Shown here: piece after piece, positions 1 to 8,653 of the stretch
How positions within the stretch are numbered: the stretch's first letter is position 1
How the letters are laid out: the number at the start of each line of letters is the position of its first letter
Source of the DNA: Halosimplex halobium
Lineage (GTDB): Archaea; Halobacteriota; Halobacteria; Halobacteriales; Haloarculaceae
DNA: 64,000 nucleotides
Assembly (NCBI RefSeq): GCF_051414055.1
Contig: NZ_JBLKNX010000008.1
Location: 62,001-126,000, forward strand
Reading direction: 5' to 3'
Program-made: the position numbers and the translations under genes
The notes under the pieces: generated by a model
Seen by the model: the letters and a program-made list of their open reading frames with translations, nothing else
What the model was told of the DNA's origin: nothing
The model's database searches: none

Positions 1-82
1 CTCCGGGAGCGGGACGGGGGACGCGACAGACGGCTGACGGGACGCCCCGAGGTTGATTACGGAGCACCCGGAAGGGAGCGCT

Positions 83-1273
83 ATGACCGACGTGGAGATC
101 ACGGACGTACAGGCGACACAGGTCGACGCGGACTGGACGTGGACGTTCGTCCGCATCTACACCGACGCGGGCGTCACCGGCACCGGCGAGTGCTACTGGG
201 GGCCGGGCGTCGGCGACATCGTCGAGGACTCCCTGGAGTGGCTGGCGGGCGAGGACCCCCGCGACGTCGAGCCGCTGGTGCACAAACTCTACGAGATCCA
301 CTCGGCGACGGGGTCACTGGCGGGCGCGACCGTCAGCGCCATCTCCGGGATCGACATCGCGCTGCACGACCTGGCGGGCAAGCTGGAGGAACAGCCGGCC
401 TACCGGCTGCTGGGCGGTGCCTACCGCGACGAGGCGCGGATCTACGTGGACTGTCACGCCGGCGCGCACCTCGGCGGCGCCCACGAGAACGCCAAACCCG
501 ACGAGTTCGACCGGGACATCTACGCGCCCGAGAGCTACGCCGAGGCCGCCGAGCTGGTCGTCGACGAGGGCCACGACGCCATCAAGTTCGACCTCGACGC
601 GAGCAAGCGCTACGAGAAGGACCGCCACAACCGCCACCTCAACGCCGAGGCCATCGACTACAAGGCCAGCGTCGTCGAGGCGGTGACCGAGCGGGTCGGC
701 CACGACGCCGACGTGGCCTTCGACTGTCACTGGAACTACGCGGGCGACAGCGCCCGGCGGCTGGCCGCCGCCATCGAGGACTACGACGTGTGGTGGCTCG
801 AGGACGTGGTGCCCCCCGAGAACCTGAAGGTCCAGCGGGAGGTCACGCAGGCGACCGACACCACCATCTGCGCCGGCGAGAACGTCTACCGCACCCACGG
901 CGTCCGCGACATGGTCGAACAGCAGGGCATCGACGTGCTCCAGCCCGACATGCCGAAGTTCGGCGGGATGCGCGAGACGGTCAAGGCCGCGAACCTCGCC
1001 GACGACTACTACATCCCGCTCGCGCTGCACAACGTCTCCTCGCCGCTGGGGACGAAGGCCGGCGCCCACGTCGGCGTCTCCGTCTCGAACTTCCTTGCCC
1101 TGGAGTGGCACGGCCGCGACGACCCCGACTGGGAGACGTTCGTCGAGGAGGACGACGTGATCGTCGACGGTGCTATCCCGGTCGACGACGAGCCCGGCCT
1201 CGGGGTCACGCTCGACCTCGACGCCGTCGAGGAGCACATGAAAGAGGGCGAGACGCTGCTGGACGAAGCGTAA
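83..1273 (+). CDS. Enolase-superfamily (mandelate racemase/muconate lactonizing type) sugar-acid dehydratase
   Basis: 396-residue protein with the N-terminal capping domain and C-terminal barrel of the mandelate racemase/muconate lactonizing branch of the enolase superfamily. The three metal ligands are visible and evenly spaced: Asp214 (FDCHWNY), Glu240 (WWLED) and Glu266 (CAGEN). His316 (LALHN) is a likely general acid/base and KFD near 175 follows strand two. Members dehydrate aldonic acids such as gluconate, galactonate or other sugar acids; the substrate cannot be read from sequence. The neighbouring mannonate dehydratase and DtnK/PdxA2 pair support a role in sugar-acid catabolism. ATG 83 is preferred over a TTG 30 bases upstream because a purine-rich stretch (GGAAGGGAG) precedes it. 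Confidence 0.82.
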   Translation: MTDVEITDVQATQVDADWTWTFVRIYTDAGVTGTGECYWGPGVGDIVEDSLEWLAGEDPRDVEPLVHKLYEIHSATGSLAGATVSAISGIDIALHDLAGKLEEQPAYRLLGGAYRDEARIYVDCHAGAHLGGAHENAKPDEFDRDIYAPESYAEAAELVVDEGHDAIKFDLDASKRYEKDRHNRHLNAEAIDYKASVVEAVTERVGHDADVAFDCHWNYAGDSARRLAAAIEDYDVWWLEDVVPPENLKVQREVTQATDTTICAGENVYRTHGVRDMVEQQGIDVLQPDMPKFGGMRETVKAANLADDYYIPLALHNVSSPLGTKAGAHVGVSVSNFLALEWHGRDDPDWETFVEEDDVIVDGAIPVDDEPGLGVTLDLDAVEEHMKEGETLLDEA

Positions 1274-1460
1274 GCTTCGTCCCGCCCGCCGGCGTTCGCT
1301 CCTGTGGTGCTCGATCCGGAACCGCAACCGGTCCCAGGCATCACGGAGCGACTCGCGGTCGACCGTCACCGTCGGTCTTCACCGTGGCCGGTACCGTCGG
1401 CCGTCACCGTCGACCTGTCCGTTCGAAATCATTATCGGCGCGTGGCACGTACCGGTGGGT

Positions 1461-1868
1461 ATGAGCCGAGGTCTCCTCGGTCCGCTCGCGGCGGTCGCGC
1501 TCGGCGGGGCCGCCGCCGGCGCGGGCGTGTGGTTCGTCGGTGACTACCTGTTCGCCGGCGCGGCCGGCGTCTGCGTGGCGGTCAGCGTGGGGCTGCTCGT
1601 CTACATCCAGCGGCACTACCCCCACCGGACGACCGGCGAGGGCTGGCGGGACGGGCGCTGGGCGGGGCTGTCCGTCGGCGTCGTCAACCTCGCGGCGCTC
1701 GTCGGACTCGCGACCGTCGAACCCTCGCCGGCGACGCTGGCCGGCGCGCAGATGCTCGTGATCCTCGCCGGCCTGGTCGGCTATCTCGCCGGGTCGCTGG
1801 CCGAGATGGAACGCGACTCCGCCGGCGACGCCGCCAGTGGCTCCCGGTCGACGCCGGCCGACGACTGA
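1461..1868 (+). CDS. Small four-helix membrane protein
   Basis: 135-residue protein with about four hydrophobic segments and a charged linker (HRTTGEGWRDGRW) between helices two and three. The tail is hydrophilic and ends in ADD. Family not recognised. The next gene on the same strand has the same plan: a helix pair, a GRWxDGKW-like linker, a second helix pair, and the same PADD ending. The two therefore look like tandem paralogues. An ATTATC element lies about 24-30 bases before ATG 1461; a GTG two codons upstream is the alternative start. Confidence 0.6.
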   Translation: MSRGLLGPLAAVALGGAAAGAGVWFVGDYLFAGAAGVCVAVSVGLLVYIQRHYPHRTTGEGWRDGRWAGLSVGVVNLAALVGLATVEPSPATLAGAQMLVILAGLVGYLAGSLAEMERDSAGDAASGSRSTPADD

Positions 1869-1920
1869 CCGTGGCGTTGCACAGGTGACATTTTTGTCCG
1901 TGGGGATCATAGGGAGTCGT

Positions 1921-2334
1921 ATGGAACGGTCCAGACGCCACGGACTCCTCGCGGTCGTGCTGGGCGTCGCGACGGGCGGTAGCCTGTGGTGGTTCGGTAC
2001 GGCCTCCGGGATCGCCGGGGCGGCCGCCGTCAGCGTGTTCGTCCTCGCGCTCGTGCTATCCCGAACGGTCCGGCAACACCCCGAGTTCGCGAGTTCGAAC
2101 GGTCGCTGGCAGGACGGCAAGTGGACCGCGGTCGGGCAGTTCTTCGTGATCGTCGTCGCGTTCCAGGCCGTCTTCGCCGCGGCCGTCGACCTCCCCGACC
2201 AGATCGGCCTCCACGTCGTCGTCCTCGCCACCTACATGGTGGGCTACTTCGTCGGCGGCCTCGACGTGCTGGAGCGTGGGCGGGGAGAGGAGACACGTCA
2301 GTCCGCCGGTACCGCGGACCCGGCCGACGACTGA
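1921..2334 (+). CDS. Small four-helix membrane protein, paralogue of the preceding gene
   Basis: 137 residues with four predicted membrane helices. The central linker SSNGRWQDGKWTAVG resembles GEGWRDGRWAGLSVG in the gene just upstream, and both proteins end in PADD, which points to a local duplication. No catalytic or binding motif is visible and no function is assigned. ATG 1921 sits 53 bases after the previous stop. A longer reading from 1837 would overlap the upstream gene and lacks conserved features. The gene ends exactly where the convergent vapC gene ends. Confidence 0.6.
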   Translation: MERSRRHGLLAVVLGVATGGSLWWFGTASGIAGAAAVSVFVLALVLSRTVRQHPEFASSNGRWQDGKWTAVGQFFVIVVAFQAVFAAAVDLPDQIGLHVVVLATYMVGYFVGGLDVLERGRGEETRQSAGTADPADD

Positions 2335-2727
2335 TCAGTACGTCTCGACTTCGACGCCCGGCAGCCGCTCGAAGTCGTCGACGTTGCGAGTGAGTACCGG
2401 CTCGTCGACGACTACTGCGGTCGCGCCGATGATCACGTCGCCGTCGGCCACAGGGTTCCCGTCGGCAGCCAGTTCTCCGGCGAGGCGCCCGGCCTTCCGA
2501 ATCACTGCCGTGTCGGCGGGATGGATCGGCTTCGATTCCAGCACCGTCTCGATCTCCTCGCGTTCAGCTTCCGACTGGTCCGCTCGGCCGACGCCGTAGT
2601 AGAGTTCGAACAGCGTCATCGAGGAGATCCGTTGCTGAACGAGGTTCGCTTCCAGTTCACGCGCCCGCTCGACGGCGGCCTCGTCCCCGTTCAGCAGATC
2701 GATGAGAAACGCGGTGTCGAGTAGCAC
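2335..2727 (-). CDS. vapC: PIN-domain ribonuclease toxin (VapC family)
   Basis: 130-residue PIN domain. The four acidic residues of the VapC active site are visible: Asp4 (LLDTAFLIDLL), Glu41 (LFELYYG), Asp97 in the ADGDVIIGATA block, and Asp117 (RNVDDF). The length is normal for the family, so the toxin looks intact. VapC toxins cleave RNA, often tRNA, using Mg2+; the target here is unknown. The GTG start follows the TGA of the antitoxin with no gap (TGA-GTG), so expression is very likely translationally coupled to the antitoxin. Confidence 0.85.
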   Translation of the reverse strand: MLLDTAFLIDLLNGDEAAVERARELEANLVQQRISSMTLFELYYGVGRADQSEAEREEIETVLESKPIHPADTAVIRKAGRLAGELAADGNPVADGDVIIGATAVVVDEPVLTRNVDDFERLPGVEVETY

Positions 2728-2970
2728 TCACGACCCACCTAGCTCGTCGGCGACTGTTTCGAGGTCCCGACGGCGGCGCTCGCGGCGCTCCTCGACGGCG
2801 TCCCGGACGGCGTCGGCTTCCTCGTCGGAGAGGACGCCCGCGATGTCCAGCAGCGAGCGCTCGCCGGCCAGCCGGAGCACCACGTCCGAGAACGTCTCGT
2901 CCTCGCGCTTGTGCGCGGCGAGGCGCTCGTAGGCGTCCTCCGAGAGCCGGATGCTCTTGGACATGTGCAT
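2728..2970 (-). CDS. vapB: VapB-type antitoxin (ribbon-helix-helix/CopG-like)
   Basis: 80-residue protein. The N-terminus (SKSIRLSEDAYERLAAHK) has the pattern of a ribbon-helix-helix DNA-binding strand and helix. The C-terminal half is charged and helical (EERRERRRRDLETVADEL), as expected for the toxin-wrapping part of a VapB antitoxin. It lies first in the operon, directly before vapC. ATG 2970 or ATG 2964, two codons later, could be the start. A perfect inverted repeat overlaps both candidates and is a plausible operator for autoregulation. Confidence 0.8.
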   Translation of the reverse strand: MHMSKSIRLSEDAYERLAAHKREDETFSDVVLRLAGERSLLDIAGVLSDEEADAVRDAVEERRERRRRDLETVADELGGS

Positions 2971-2983
2971 ACAGTCGTATGCA
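2966..2983. promoter_or_regulatory. Candidate VapB operator palindrome
   Basis: TGCATAC-AGTC-GTATGCA is a perfect 7-base inverted repeat with a 4-base spacer. It overlaps the first codon of vapB. Ribbon-helix-helix antitoxins bind such short palindromes at their own promoter, so this is a good operator candidate; binding is inferred. Confidence 0.5.
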
Positions 2984-3014
2984 GCGCACAAAAAGCCCTT
3001 CGCCGGGCCGGTCG

Positions 3015-3971
3015 CTACTCGCCGCGCATCGACCGGTACTGGTCGCGCAGCCCCTTGAGATACCCCACGGCGAACAGCCGGCCCTTGTCGTGGTAGCCGG
3101 GGGAGGCGTTGTCCTCGCCGGCCATCGTCGGGCAGTGGTCCGGCCGCAGCGGCCCGTCGAAGCCGATCTCCTCGTAGGCCCGGATGGCTTCGGCCATGTC
3201 GGTCGGCCCCTCGTCGTGCCACACCTCGGTGAACGAGTCCGCCGTCCCCTCCACGTCCCGGAAGTGCGCGAAGTGGATCCGCTCGTCGAACTCGCGGATG
3301 GCCGCCGGCACGTCCGCGCCCATCGCCGCGAAGTTGCCCTGACAGAGCGTGATCCCGTTGTACTCCGAATCGTAGAGATCCATCGCCCGGCGGTAGGCCT
3401 CCGGGTTCGTGACGATCCGTTCGACCCCCCGAACGGGGGAGTGCGGCGGGTCGTCGGGGTGGAGCGCGAGTTTGACGCCGGCCTCCTCCGCGACGGGGAC
3501 GACCTCGTCGAGGAAGTATTCGAGGTTGGCCCACAGTTCGTCGGCGCTGGCACCCCGGAGCTCGGGCCCGCGGTCCATCTGGTCGTGGTCGTAGCGGGTG
3601 ACGAGCGACCCGCCGCGACCGCGGACTGACCGCGACGTGCGGAGGACCTTCAGCGGCGCCATCCAGACGTAACACCACACGTCGATGCCGACCCGGCCCA
3701 TGTTCCGCAGGAGCGTCTTGACCGTCTCGATCTGCTCGTCGCGGCCCTCTCGACCGAGGATGGCGTCGTCCAGCGGCGGCCGGTCCTCGACGACGGCCAG
3801 GTCCAGCCCCGCGTCGGCGAACCGGTTTTTCAGCTCGAGCAGCGGCTCGAACGCCCAGGGGTCGCCGTCGGCGCCGCGCGGGAGGCCCGAGACCGCTTTC
3901 GAGAGCCCCATCTGCTTCGCCAGGTCCCACCGCTCGGTGGGCTCGGTCGACATGAAGACCGTGTAGTCCAT
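3015..3971 (-). CDS. uxuA: Mannonate dehydratase-like protein (UxuA family)
   Basis: 318-residue TIM-barrel protein of the UxuA type, which dehydrates D-mannonate to 2-keto-3-deoxygluconate in hexuronate catabolism. Recognisable blocks are LALHPDDPP near 168-176, LCQGNF with the family Cys, HFAHFRDV with paired His residues, and the C-terminal RPDHCPTMAGE. These contain the His/Cys/Asp metal ligands. It is shorter than the E. coli enzyme (about 394 residues) but keeps the core blocks; the substrate could be another aldonic acid. It stands alone on the minus strand, 44 bases upstream of vapB, and fits the sugar-acid theme of the region. Confidence 0.85.
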   Translation of the reverse strand: MDYTVFMSTEPTERWDLAKQMGLSKAVSGLPRGADGDPWAFEPLLELKNRFADAGLDLAVVEDRPPLDDAILGREGRDEQIETVKTLLRNMGRVGIDVWCYVWMAPLKVLRTSRSVRGRGGSLVTRYDHDQMDRGPELRGASADELWANLEYFLDEVVPVAEEAGVKLALHPDDPPHSPVRGVERIVTNPEAYRRAMDLYDSEYNGITLCQGNFAAMGADVPAAIREFDERIHFAHFRDVEGTADSFTEVWHDEGPTDMAEAIRAYEEIGFDGPLRPDHCPTMAGEDNASPGYHDKGRLFAVGYLKGLRDQYRSMRGE

Positions 3972-4071
3972 ACCACCGCCTGCGACCGGCGGGGGAAAAC
4001 CGTTCTGCTGGTCGCGGTTCGCTCCGGTTTCGGCGGTGCGAGCGGCGGACCGGTCGCTCGGCGCGTTCGGG

Positions 4072-4653
4072 TCAGGCCGTGTCCTCGGAGACGCGGTCGG
4101 CGAGGTAGATGTCGGCGTCGGGGTTCTGGTCGGCGTCCTGGACGACGGCGCCGCGGTCGCCGGCCTCGGCCAGCGCCTCCCGCGCGGTCGGGCGGTCGAC
4201 CCGCCCCACGAGCTGGAGCGCCTGCAGGACGGCCGGCTTCGGCACGCCCTCCCCGGGGCCGCCGACTTCGAGGTCCGCGAGGTACTCGGGCTCCTCGTCC
4301 TGGATGAACCGGACGTACTCGGCGGCGTCGGTCGAGCCGCCGAGTTCCTCGTGCCACAGTTCCGGGAAGAGGCTGATCCGGCCGTCGTCGACGCCGTCGC
4401 CGACCTCGTAGTAGCCGCCGCCCGCCCAGCGGTCGGCGTCGGTGGTGTGGTCCCGCACGTCCGCCAGGAACGCCTCGGCGTCGAACGCGTAGTCGTCGCG
4501 GGCCGCCAGTTCCTCCGCGTACGCCTCGATGGTCTCGCGTTCGACGCCCGCGCCCTCGTGGTGGCGCTCGACCAGTTCGACCAGGTCGCGCCCGCCCATC
4601 GACTCCCCCTCGCGGACCGCCTCCGCGACGGCCGCCTGGTTCGGTTCGGTCAC
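4072..4653 (-). CDS. Conserved haloarchaeal protein of unknown function
   Basis: 193-residue soluble acidic protein read from a GTG start (VTEPNQAAVAEAVREG). It is mostly helical at the N-terminus (ERHHEGAGVERETIEAYAEELAARDDYAFD), has a Gly/Tyr-rich middle (RWAGGGYYEVGDG) and ends in a short winged-helix-like part (KPAVLQALQLVGRVDRPTAREALAEAG). I do not recognise a named family. It lies divergently from the DtnK/PdxA2 operon, about 145 bases away, so a shared control region is possible. Codon use matches its neighbours. Confidence 0.65.
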   Translation of the reverse strand: MTEPNQAAVAEAVREGESMGGRDLVELVERHHEGAGVERETIEAYAEELAARDDYAFDAEAFLADVRDHTTDADRWAGGGYYEVGDGVDDGRISLFPELWHEELGGSTDAAEYVRFIQDEEPEYLADLEVGGPGEGVPKPAVLQALQLVGRVDRPTAREALAEAGDRGAVVQDADQNPDADIYLADRVSEDTA

Positions 4654-4797
4654 GTGGCCGGTTCGGTCCTCGGGCGAATAAGTCGCCGGCCGGCGATCGA
4701 ATGGTGGACGGCGGGCGCGGTCGCCGTCGGCCGGCTCGCGGCCGACCCGGACGGCCGGACGGACGCGACTAAGTGCGAGCGGGCGGAACCGGGAGCA

Positions 4798-6078
4798 ATG
4801 CGAAACGCGCTGGTCGTCGCCGACGACCTGACGGGGGCGACCGACACCGGCCACGGCTTCGCCGCGCGCGGTCGGGGCGTCCGCGTCCATCGCCCGGTCG
4901 ACGACGCCGACGACGTTGACGACGCCGACGGAACCGAGACGGACGTGCTCGTCGTCGACACCGACAGCCGCGACGCCGCTCCCGGGGTGGCCGCCGCGGC
5001 GGTGGCCCGCGCCGTCGAGGCCCACCCCGCCGCCCTCGTCTACAAGAAGGTCGACTCGACGCTGCGCGGGAACGTCGTCGCCGAGGTCGACGCGGCGCTG
5101 GCGGCGACCGGCGCCGCCCTGGCCGTCGTCGCGCCGGCGTTCCCGGCGACCGGCCGTACCACGGAGAGTGGGCGCCACCTCGTCGACGGGACGGCCCTGG
5201 CCGAGGCGGGCTACGGCGTCGGCGAGTCGGACCTCCGCGAGCTGTTCGCCGACTCGGAATACCCGGTCGCACACCTCGACGACGACACCGTCGACGCCGG
5301 GCCGTCGGTGGTCGCGGCCCGGCTGTCCGGCTTCGCCGCGGGCGAGCGACCGACGCTCGCGGTCTGTGACGCGTCGAGCGACGACCACCTCGGAGCGGTC
5401 GCGGCGGGCGCGGCGTCGCTGGACGCGGACCCGCTGTACGTCGGCAGCGGGGGACTCGCGGCCCACGTCGACGTACCCGGCGAGCCGCCGGATACCCCGA
5501 CGGACGTATCGACCGACCCCCGGCGGTCGGGCGTGCTGGGCGTCGTCGGGAGCGTCAACGAGCGGACGCTCGCGCAACTGGCGGCGGTCGACGAGGCGGC
5601 GGTCGTCGCCATCGATCCCGCGGCGGCCGTCCGCGAGCCCGAGCACGCGGGCCGCGCGGCCGCCGAGTCGCTGGGGGCGCTGCTCGACTGGCACGGCCGG
5701 GCGGTCGTCACGGCCGCGACGGGACCGGACGACGTGACCGCGGCCGAGCGGGCGGCCGACGAGATAGCCGGGGGCGGGACGAACGCCGACGACCTCGCGG
5801 CCGACCGGGTCGCCGCGGCACTGGCCGCCGCCGCGCGGGCGACCGTCGCGGACGCGTCGCCCGCCGGCCTCGTCCTCACGGGGGGAGACACTGCGGGCGC
5901 GGTCCTCGACGCGCTCGACGTGGCGGTGGTGGATCTGGTCGGTGAGGAGGTCGCCGCCGGCGTGCCGGTCGGTGTGGTCGCGGACGGCCCCGCGGCGGGG
6001 ACGCGGGTGGCGACGAAGGCCGGCGGGTTCGGGGACGAAAGGGTCATCCTCAACTGTCTGGACGCGCTCGGTCGGTAG
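4798..6078 (+). CDS. dtnK: Four-carbon acid sugar kinase (DtnK/OtnK, DUF1537 family)
   Basis: 426-residue DUF1537-type kinase. The N-terminal domain begins with the family signature VVADDLTGATDTGHGFA, followed by YKKVDSTLRGN near 82-92. The C-terminal nucleotide-binding domain contains GLVLTGGDTAGAVLDAL and ends in TKAGGFGDE, both typical. Known members phosphorylate D-threonate, D-erythronate or related C4 acids at O4. The stop codon is one base from the pdxA2-like start, so the two form an operon. DtnK plus PdxA2 alone can turn D-threonate into dihydroxyacetone phosphate, which is the most economical reading here; the exact stereoisomer is an inference. Confidence 0.85.
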   Translation: MRNALVVADDLTGATDTGHGFAARGRGVRVHRPVDDADDVDDADGTETDVLVVDTDSRDAAPGVAAAAVARAVEAHPAALVYKKVDSTLRGNVVAEVDAALAATGAALAVVAPAFPATGRTTESGRHLVDGTALAEAGYGVGESDLRELFADSEYPVAHLDDDTVDAGPSVVAARLSGFAAGERPTLAVCDASSDDHLGAVAAGAASLDADPLYVGSGGLAAHVDVPGEPPDTPTDVSTDPRRSGVLGVVGSVNERTLAQLAAVDEAAVVAIDPAAAVREPEHAGRAAAESLGALLDWHGRAVVTAATGPDDVTAAERAADEIAGGGTNADDLAADRVAAALAAAARATVADASPAGLVLTGGDTAGAVLDALDVAVVDLVGEEVAAGVPVGVVADGPAAGTRVATKAGGFGDERVILNCLDALGR

Positions 6079-6079
6079 C

Positions 6080-7132
6080 ATGGAGCGACCGACCGTCGCC
6101 GTGACGATGGGCGACCCCGCCGGCGTGGGGGCCGAGGTGGTCGTCGAGGCCTACCCGAAACTGTGCGACGCCGCGGCGCCGCTCGTCGTCGGCGACGCCG
6201 ACGTGTTGCGCGCGGCCGTCGCGGTCTGCGAGGCCGACCTGGCCGTCGAACCCGTCGACTCGCCGGCGGCCGCGGACGCCGATCCCGAGCGGATCCCGGT
6301 GCTGGACCTTGACAACGTCGACGTAGACGATCTGACCTACGGCGAGGTCCGCGAGGCCTACGGCGCGGCGAGCCTGGAGTACGTCGAACGGGCCATCGAG
6401 CTGGCGACCGACGGGGCGGTCGACGCCATCACGACCGCGCCGATCAACAAGCAGGCGACCCGCTGTGCGGGGAGCACCCACGCCGGCCACACGGGGCTGC
6501 TCGCCGACCGCACCGACACCGACGAGTACGCGATGATGCTGGTCGAGGGGCTGACCGAGGCCGCCGACGGGGGCGTCGACGCGGACCTGGTCGTCACCCA
6601 CGTCAGCACGCACGTCACGCTGACCGAGGCGTGCAACCGCGTCTGCCGCGGCCGGGTCCGGACGACGATCGACGTGACCCACGAGGGGCTACGCGACCTG
6701 GGGATCGACGAGCCGACCATCGCCGTCGCGGGCCTGAACCCCCACGCGGGCGACGGCGGCATCCTCGGGATCGCCGAGGGCAGCGAGATCGAACCCGCCG
6801 TCGATGACGCCCGCGCCGACGGGCTGGACGTGGTCGGCCCCGAGTCGCCCGACACCGTCTTCGCGCAGGCGGCGGGCGGCGCCTACGACTGCGTGGTCGC
6901 GATGTACCACGACCAGGGCCACATCCCGATCAAGATGCTCGGGTTCGCGAACGACGGCGCCGTCTCCGGCGTCAACGTCACCGTCGGCCTGCCGATCGTC
7001 CGCACGAGCGTCGACCACGGCACCGCCTTCGACATCGCCGGCGAGGGCGTCGCCAGCGAGGCCAGCATGGTCGACGCCGTCGAGGTGGCCGCCCGGATCG
7101 CCCGCAACCGCGCGGCGCGGACGGACGGCTGA
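6080..7132 (+). CDS. pdxA2: 4-hydroxythreonine-4-phosphate dehydrogenase family (PdxA2-like)
   Basis: 350 residues with the full PdxA fold: TMGDPAGVGAE at the N-terminus, TAPINKQATRCAG with the substrate Lys, HAGHTG and VTHVSTHVTL with metal His residues, and AMYHDQGHIPIK near 274. Archaea normally make pyridoxal phosphate with PdxS/PdxT, so a B6 role is unlikely. The family also includes PdxA2, which oxidises and decarboxylates D-threonate- or erythronate-4-phosphate to dihydroxyacetone phosphate. The one-base gap after the DtnK/OtnK-type kinase gene strongly supports that catabolic role. The start ATG 6080 is fixed by this junction. Confidence 0.85.
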   Translation: MERPTVAVTMGDPAGVGAEVVVEAYPKLCDAAAPLVVGDADVLRAAVAVCEADLAVEPVDSPAAADADPERIPVLDLDNVDVDDLTYGEVREAYGAASLEYVERAIELATDGAVDAITTAPINKQATRCAGSTHAGHTGLLADRTDTDEYAMMLVEGLTEAADGGVDADLVVTHVSTHVTLTEACNRVCRGRVRTTIDVTHEGLRDLGIDEPTIAVAGLNPHAGDGGILGIAEGSEIEPAVDDARADGLDVVGPESPDTVFAQAAGGAYDCVVAMYHDQGHIPIKMLGFANDGAVSGVNVTVGLPIVRTSVDHGTAFDIAGEGVASEASMVDAVEVAARIARNRAARTDG

Positions 7133-7234
7133 CACGTCCCCGCGAATCTGCCGGGTGATGGCTGGCGCGTCCGCTCGGACGGTCCCCGTGAACGGTCGCC
7201 ACCCCTTTTGACCGCCGGGGCGAACCGGGCGGTC

Positions 7235-8653
7235 GTGAGTACCGACGCCGAGGGCGGCGGCCGGAACGTCGAGGGCGAGGCGCCCGTGGTCGAGGAGACC
7301 GTCGAGACGGACGAGGCGACGGTCACCGACGACGCCGAGCTGGAGCGGACGCTCGGGCTGACCGGCGGCCTCGCCATCGGGATCGGGACGATGATCGGCG
7401 CGGGCATCTTCGTGTTTCCCGGCCTGGCCGCGGGCGAGGCGGGGCCGGCCGCGGCGGGGTCGTTCGCCATCGGCGCGGTCGTGGCGCTCCTCGTGGCGCT
7501 GCCGACCTCGGAACTCGCGACGGCGATGCCGAGAAGCGGCGGGGGCTACTACTTCGTCTCCCGCGGGCTCGGGGCGCTCGCGGGCACGGTCGTCGGCCTC
7601 TCGCTGTGGGTCGGGCTCGTGTTCGCGACGGCCTTCTACCTCGTCGGCTTCGGCTACTACGCCGTCGACACGCTCGCCGAACTCGGCGTCGCGGTCGGCG
7701 ACGGCCTCGTCGTCCCGGTCGCGCTCCTCTTCGGCGCGGGGTTCACCGTCCTGAACGTCACGGGCACGGAGAACGCCGCCAAACTGCAGAACGGCGTCGT
7801 CGCGCTCCTGCTGTCGATCCTCTCGGTGTTCCTGCTGTACGGCGCGCTCGACGCGGTCGGCGTCGTCGGCGCGCCGAGCGCGCCCGAGCGGTTCATGCCG
7901 TTCGGCCCCGTCCCCGTGCTGACGACCGCCGCGCTCGTGTTCACCTCCTACCTGGGGTTCGCACAGGTCGCCACGGTCGCCGGCGAGATGAAGCGACCGG
8001 GCCGGAACCTCCCGCTGGCGATGGTCGGGTCGGTCGTGATCGTCGGCGTCATGTACGTGCTGACGGTGTTCGTCGCGACGAGCGCGATCCCCAGCGGCGA
8101 ACTCGAACAGCTCGGCGAGACGGCGATGGTCGACGTGGGACGGCACTACCTCGGGGCCGCGGGCGCGCTGGCCATCGTCTTCGGCGGGCTGCTGGCGACG
8201 ATGTCCAGCGCCAACGCCTCCATCCTGAGCACCTCGCGGGCCATCTACGCCGTCTCCCGCGACGCCCTGCTCCCGCGGCGGGCCAGCCGTATCAACCTGA
8301 AGTACGGGACGCCCCACGTGGCGCTGGGGCTGGCCGGCGGGCCGGTGCTCGTCCTCGTCGCGACCGGCCGGGTCGAGGTGCTCGCGGAGGTCGCCTCATT
8401 CCTCCACCTGGTCCTCTACGGGCTGATGTGCGTCGCGCTCGTGGTGCTCCGCCGGGACGAACCGGAGTGGTACGACCCGGAGTTCCGGGTGCCCGGCTAC
8501 CCGGTCGTGCCGGTACTGGGCGCGCTGTCGAGTTTCGCGCTCGTCGGCTTCATGCAGCGGCTCTCCCAGGTCGTCGGACTCGCGGTGATGCTCGCCAGCG
8601 CGGGCTGGTACTTCTATTACGCTCGCGACGTTAGCCTGAGGGGAGCCCTATGA
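7235..8653 (+). CDS. APC-family amino acid permease
   Basis: About 472 residues with roughly twelve membrane helices. The first helix region LTGGLAIGIGTMIGAGIFVFPGLAAGEAG carries the APC G-IGAGIF signature for substrate binding. A soluble acidic leader of about 50 residues precedes it. The protein should import amino acids or related amines; the substrate is not predictable. GTG 7235 (VSTDAEGG) is preferred; a TTG at 7208 is in frame but lies in the promoter region. The last four bases overlap the start of a UspA-domain gene, a pairing common in haloarchaea, which suggests the Usp protein modulates transport. Confidence 0.85.
   Translation: MSTDAEGGGRNVEGEAPVVEETVETDEATVTDDAELERTLGLTGGLAIGIGTMIGAGIFVFPGLAAGEAGPAAAGSFAIGAVVALLVALPTSELATAMPRSGGGYYFVSRGLGALAGTVVGLSLWVGLVFATAFYLVGFGYYAVDTLAELGVAVGDGLVVPVALLFGAGFTVLNVTGTENAAKLQNGVVALLLSILSVFLLYGALDAVGVVGAPSAPERFMPFGPVPVLTTAALVFTSYLGFAQVATVAGEMKRPGRNLPLAMVGSVVIVGVMYVLTVFVATSAIPSGELEQLGETAMVDVGRHYLGAAGALAIVFGGLLATMSSANASILSTSRAIYAVSRDALLPRRASRINLKYGTPHVALGLAGGPVLVLVATGRVEVLAEVASFLHLVLYGLMCVALVVLRRDEPEWYDPEFRVPGYPVVPVLGALSSFALVGFMQRLSQVVGLAVMLASAGWYFYYARDVSLRGAL

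Noticed and set aside
4654..6081. Long minus-strand frame upstream of the conserved gene at 4072
   Set aside because: Antisense to the DtnK/OtnK-type kinase gene; composition is Arg/Gly/Val-rich without motifs. Only the part from GTG 4653 looks like a protein.
6080..7132. Pyridoxine biosynthesis pdxA
   Set aside because: Context with the DUF1537 kinase and the usual archaeal PdxS/T route make a C4-acid role more likely.
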